Assembly: GCA_022824865.1 (NCBI GenBank)
Contig: JAJDZD010000004.1
Location: 1-51,479, forward strand
Direction of reading: 5' to 3'
Length of the DNA: 51,479 bases
From: Chloroflexota bacterium
Lineage (GTDB): Bacteria; Chloroflexota; UBA11872
Shown one piece after another: positions 48,715 to 51,479 of the stretch. Both the position numbers and the translations under genes were made by a program. The stretch's first letter is position 1; the number at the start of each line of letters is the position of its first letter. A model generated the notes under the pieces. The model was given only the letters and a program-made list of their open reading frames with translations, ran no database searches and was not told the DNA's origin.

Positions 48715-50382
48715 ATGCAAGCGAAACGACCCGTAACCAGGCGGCGGGCGCTTGGCCTCGTCGGCGCGGTTGGCCTTGGAACCGTGGGCGCGGCCGCACT
48801 GGCGGCCTGCGGCGAGCCCCAGGTCATCGAAAAGATCGTGACACAAACGATCGAAAAGACGGTCACCGTTCCTGTTGAGAAGATTGTCACGGTTGAGGTT
48901 GAGCGAGTCGTCGAAAAGACAGTTACGGTCCCCGTAGAGAAGATCGTGACGGTGGAAGTCGAGCGAATCGTAGAGAAGATTGTCACCGTTGAAGTAGAGA
49001 AAATTGTTGAGGTTCCGGTCGAGAAGATTGTCGAAAAGACGGTTGTGATTGAAGTCCCCGTAACGACCGCCGAGCCAGCCCCGACACGTGAGCCTGTGGA
49101 ACTCCGGTTCGTCACGGACCACACCTCGGGACCTCGCGGCACGGTTATGCAATGGGGGCTGAACCGCCTGGCCGAATTGCGACCGGATATTTTCGTAAAG
49201 CTGGAGCCGACTGACAGCCTGATCGATACGTTTACGGATCATCTGATTGAGGGCACGGCTCCGCACGTGGCACTGCTTCATCAGTCTGACTTTCTTTACT
49301 TTCACGATTTCGGCGCGTTTACGGAAATCACCGAGCTTCTGCCAAAGTTCGACGTGATCAAAGAGGACTATTACTTCATTCCCGATAGCTACACCCTCAA
49401 CGGCATCGATCACTCGGTGCCACAGCCCGCGCTTATGACCGGTCCTCAGTTTGGGATGCCATTTCAGATTGCAATCAGTGGATTCGTGGCCAACATTTCA
49501 CTGGCCGAGAGCGTGGGGGTGACGCTGCCTGACAGCGAAGGTTCGTGGACGTGGGACAACTGGACGGAATGGGATGCCAAGTTCACCGACCCTGAGACTG
49601 GCACCTACGGGACGTGGGCCCGCGACGACTATGAGTTCCAATACATGCCCCAGATGTATTCCAACGGACTGAAGAAGCCATTCGATGACGGCCTGACGAC
49701 GACCATGTTCGATTTGCCCGAAGCGATGGAGGCCTGGGAATACCTGATCAACAAGATCTTCGTGCACGGAACATCGCCAGCGGCCGACCAGATTGAAGCG
49801 ATATCGGGCGCCGACTACTACGAGCCGTTTGCCGCCGGCAAGATCGGTATCTGGCCGTCGGGCCGTGTTTACTCAACGGGATACACCTTGCCGATCATCA
49901 ACGAACGCTTCAGATGGACACTCCTTCCACCGGTCATTGCCGGTCGCGGTGGCCCGCCGGCGCACGGGTGGTCGGAGCAGCCCAACCTGGTAACGAAAAG
50001 CGCTGAGACCGATGGCCTGGAAGAGCAGTCCGCGGCCCTGGCGGTCTTCCTGGCGGGCGAGGAGTACCAGGGCCAAGTTGGCATTGAGCGAGGGCATATG
50101 CCGGTGCATAGGGCCGCCATTGGTGCGCCGGATTCCGTTGCGCCCCCTCCCGAAGGCATGAAGTGGCTCAAGGTGTATGCCGATAGTCCCAATAACCGCA
50201 GCCTCTTTCCGTTCAGCACATGGAGGGACTGGTGGGTGCGGCACCGGGAGCTAGGTCGAACAGGCTGGATGGGCGAGCGGTCGCCGGCGGCGGCGCTGGA
50301 GGCGTGTCAGGCCTGGGGCGTTGAGCACTTTTCGGGATATAAGGGTCCGAAGCCGTTTGTGCGAGAGCCGGTGTATCCGTAG
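48715..50382 (+). CDS. Extracellular solute-binding lipoprotein (family 1, sugar-type ABC), first tandem copy
   Basis: A 555-residue lipoprotein. The N terminus VTRRRALGLVG is Tat-like and ends in lipobox ALAAC (Cys32). Residues 37-145 are an imperfect repeat of VEKIV-type units. From about 155 the family 1 binding fold begins (LRFVTDHTSGPRG), with VALLHQSDF, GMPFQIAISGF, GSWTWDNWTEW and FAAGKIGIWPSG. It would capture a sugar or oligosaccharide for an ABC importer, but no permease is in the window. The ATG at 48715 follows AAGGA and GGGGTGG; GTG 48709 is an alternative. The 206 bp before it have TTGACT at 48562 but no well-spaced -10. A paralogue follows. Confidence 0.88.
   Translation: MQAKRPVTRRRALGLVGAVGLGTVGAAALAACGEPQVIEKIVTQTIEKTVTVPVEKIVTVEVERVVEKTVTVPVEKIVTVEVERIVEKIVTVEVEKIVEVPVEKIVEKTVVIEVPVTTAEPAPTREPVELRFVTDHTSGPRGTVMQWGLNRLAELRPDIFVKLEPTDSLIDTFTDHLIEGTAPHVALLHQSDFLYFHDFGAFTEITELLPKFDVIKEDYYFIPDSYTLNGIDHSVPQPALMTGPQFGMPFQIAISGFVANISLAESVGVTLPDSEGSWTWDNWTEWDAKFTDPETGTYGTWARDDYEFQYMPQMYSNGLKKPFDDGLTTTMFDLPEAMEAWEYLINKIFVHGTSPAADQIEAISGADYYEPFAAGKIGIWPSGRVYSTGYTLPIINERFRWTLLPPVIAGRGGPPAHGWSEQPNLVTKSAETDGLEEQSAALAVFLAGEEYQGQVGIERGHMPVHRAAIGAPDSVAPPPEGMKWLKVYADSPNNRSLFPFSTWRDWWVRHRELGRTGWMGERSPAAALEACQAWGVEHFSGYKGPKPFVREPVYP
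48862..49041 (+). repeat. Three imperfect 60-bp tandem repeats inside the first solute-binding gene
   Basis: Units at 48862-48921, 48922-48981 and 48982-49041 each encode 20 residues of the type VTVPVEKIVTVEVERVVEKT. Codons vary at third positions, so protein-level selection rather than recent duplication keeps the pattern. The alternating charged and branched residues suggest an extended stalk between the lipid anchor and the binding domain. Confidence 0.8.
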
Positions 50383-50435
50383 TTGGGGTTGAAGCCGGCA
50401 TGGGGTCGTACCAACTTTGAGGGAGGAAACCGATT

Positions 50436-51479
50436 TTGCACTCTAATCGACAAGTGACGCGACGCCTCGTGCTTCGGCTCGCCGGCGCCCTGAGTCTTGG
50501 GCCTAGCGCAGTGGCGCTGGCGGCCTGCGGTGAGCCCGAGATCGTAGAGAAGATTGTGACGCAGACGGTCGAGAAGATCGTGGAAGTTCCGGTCGATCGG
50601 GTCGTCGAAAAGATCGTGGAGGTTCCAATTGACCGGATCGTTGAGAAAATCGTGGAGGTCCCGGTTGATCGGATCGTCGAAAAGATTGTCACGGTTGAAG
50701 TCGAGCGGATCGTTGAGAAAGTGGTCACGGTAGAAGTGGAAAGAGTTGTTGAAGCTCCGGTCGAGAAAGTCGTGACGGAGGTTGTCACGCCGGAGCCAAC
50801 ACCGGTACCGCCGTACGGGGAGATCCGATTTGTGACCGACCACACGGCTGGCCCGCGTGGCGCGGCCATGCAGTGGGGCCTGGCGCGTTTCGCCGAGCAG
50901 CGACCGGACATTTTCGTGAAGCTGGAACCGGCCGCCAATCTGATCGACAGCCTGGCGATCCAGTTCGCCGCCGGGACGGCCCCGCACGTGGCGCTGCTCT
51001 CGCAGTCGGACTTCCTGCGCTTCCACGAAGAGGGCGCTTTCACGGAGATCAGTGGCGAGCTGGCCAAGCGTGACGACTTCGTTCCCAAGGACTACTACTT
51101 CCTGCCGGACGCGTATACGTACAACAACATCGACCACTCGTTCCCGCAGCCGGAACTGATGACGGGTCGCCAGTTCGGGATGCCGTTCCAGATCGGGATC
51201 AGCGGGTTCGTGGCCAACATCTCCCTGGCCGAGGGTGCCGGCGTGACCTTGCCGGACAGTGATGGTGCGTGGACCTGGGACGACTGGACGGAGTGGGACG
51301 CCAAGATGACGAACCCCGACACCGGGGCGTACGGCACCTGGGCCCGCGACGACTACGAGTTCCAGTACATGCCGCAGATGTACTCCAACGGCATGGCCAA
51401 GCCGTTTGACGACACGCTGTCGAAGACGATGTACGACCTGCCCGAGGCCGGCGAGGCCTGGGAATACCTGATCAACAAG
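50436..51479 (+). CDS. Extracellular solute-binding lipoprotein, second tandem copy (truncated by window end)
   Basis: Starts at TTG 50436 with GGGAGG 9 nt upstream, and stays open for 348 codons to the window end. The signal reads VTRRLVLRLAGALSLG and ends in lipobox ALAAC (Cys31). A repeat stalk (about 45-104) precedes the binding fold, beginning IRFVTDHTAGPRGAAMQWGL. Most residues match the first copy, including GMPFQIGISGFVANISLAE and TWARDDYEFQYMPQMYSNG, so the pair arose by tandem duplication. Differences cluster in SLAIQFAAGT and SGELAKRDD, which may change ligand specificity. The C-terminal third is outside the window. Confidence 0.88.
   Translation, partial: MHSNRQVTRRLVLRLAGALSLGPSAVALAACGEPEIVEKIVTQTVEKIVEVPVDRVVEKIVEVPIDRIVEKIVEVPVDRIVEKIVTVEVERIVEKVVTVEVERVVEAPVEKVVTEVVTPEPTPVPPYGEIRFVTDHTAGPRGAAMQWGLARFAEQRPDIFVKLEPAANLIDSLAIQFAAGTAPHVALLSQSDFLRFHEEGAFTEISGELAKRDDFVPKDYYFLPDAYTYNNIDHSFPQPELMTGRQFGMPFQIGISGFVANISLAEGAGVTLPDSDGAWTWDDWTEWDAKMTNPDTGAYGTWARDDYEFQYMPQMYSNGMAKPFDDTLSKTMYDLPEAGEAWEYLINK
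50568..50747 (+). repeat. Five 36-bp tandem repeats inside the second solute-binding gene
   Basis: Units of 12 residues, VEKIVEVPVDRV and close variants, start at 50568, 50604, 50640, 50676 and 50712. The first paralogue uses the same 12-residue unit but alternates it with an 8-residue half unit, so the two stalks differ in register. Confidence 0.8.

Noticed and set aside
48862..50747. CRISPR-like repeats in the solute-binding genes
   Set aside because: The repeats are in frame, encode a lipoprotein stalk and lack spacers.

Overview
The window is a GC-rich bacterial chromosome segment with about 45 protein genes. No rRNA, tRNA or CRISPR array was recognised. It most resembles Chloroflexota. 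The solute-binding lipoproteins carry long V-E-K-I-V type repeats after the lipobox, which are common in that phylum. The SpoIID protein has an N-terminal domain I associate with Chloroflexi. EF-P is of the Thermus/Chloroflexi GRG type, and a c-di-AMP synthase/CdaR pair is present. The mix of enolase-superfamily, 2-hydroxyacid dehydrogenase, sugar isomerase and glycosidase genes suits a free-living or host-associated marine-type heterotroph. The lineage is an inference from gene content only.

Layout. 1-141: edge of an IS481-type element. 206-2947: GH2 glycosidase, divergent from a membrane-anchored LysM protein. 3493-8409 (minus): probable operon of DUF3048 lipoprotein, 2-hydroxyacid dehydrogenase, RNase J-like metallo-beta-lactamase and a degenerate cyclase-family protein. 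8759-9484: VapBC module. 9613-14980 (minus): sugar isomerase, membrane-fused spermidine-synthase-like protein, gamma-glutamyltransferase and dnaN. 15208-19957 (plus): ANTAR response regulator, YfhO membrane protein and GT4 glycosyltransferase. 19958-25032 (minus): cdaA-cdaR, then argF behind a SpoIID/LytB gene. 25186-34583 (plus): cysteine desulfurase, a small membrane protein, alaS, a membrane baseplate-J-like protein, ruvX, mltG, an M24 peptidase, efp and an AccB-like protein. 34580-36825 (minus): secD-secF. 36826-37603: a gene-poor stretch with a perfect 26-bp inverted repeat and a 21-bp tandem array. 37604-39569 (minus): dprA and a methyltransferase. 39701-40430: Phd/VapC module. 40641-41660: a C45-type Ntn hydrolase. 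41797-45272 (minus): an AT-richer island with a frameshifted DUF91-type nuclease, a cupin and a GmrSD-like DUF262-HNH protein. 45384-48508 (minus): nth, an enolase-superfamily enzyme, a VOC protein and a transaldolase. 48715-51479 (plus): two tandem paralogous sugar-type solute-binding lipoproteins, the second cut by the window end.

How genes work together. The 25-34.6 kb block joins translation quality (alaS, efp) with envelope growth (mltG) and housekeeping nucleases. cdaA and cdaR form the c-di-AMP synthase/regulator pair. Many gene pairs are translationally coupled by 1-4 bp overlaps (TGATG, TAATG, ATGA, GTGA, TTGA). In two cases the sequence argues for a CTG start inside a CTGA overlap.

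The most notable items are the putative restriction/defence island at 41.8-45.3 kb, the AccB-like protein with glycine where the biotinyl lysine should be, the palindrome plus iteron-like array at 36.97-37.53 kb, the CTG-start overlaps, and an ornithine carbamoyltransferase with proline in its carbamoyl-phosphate motif.
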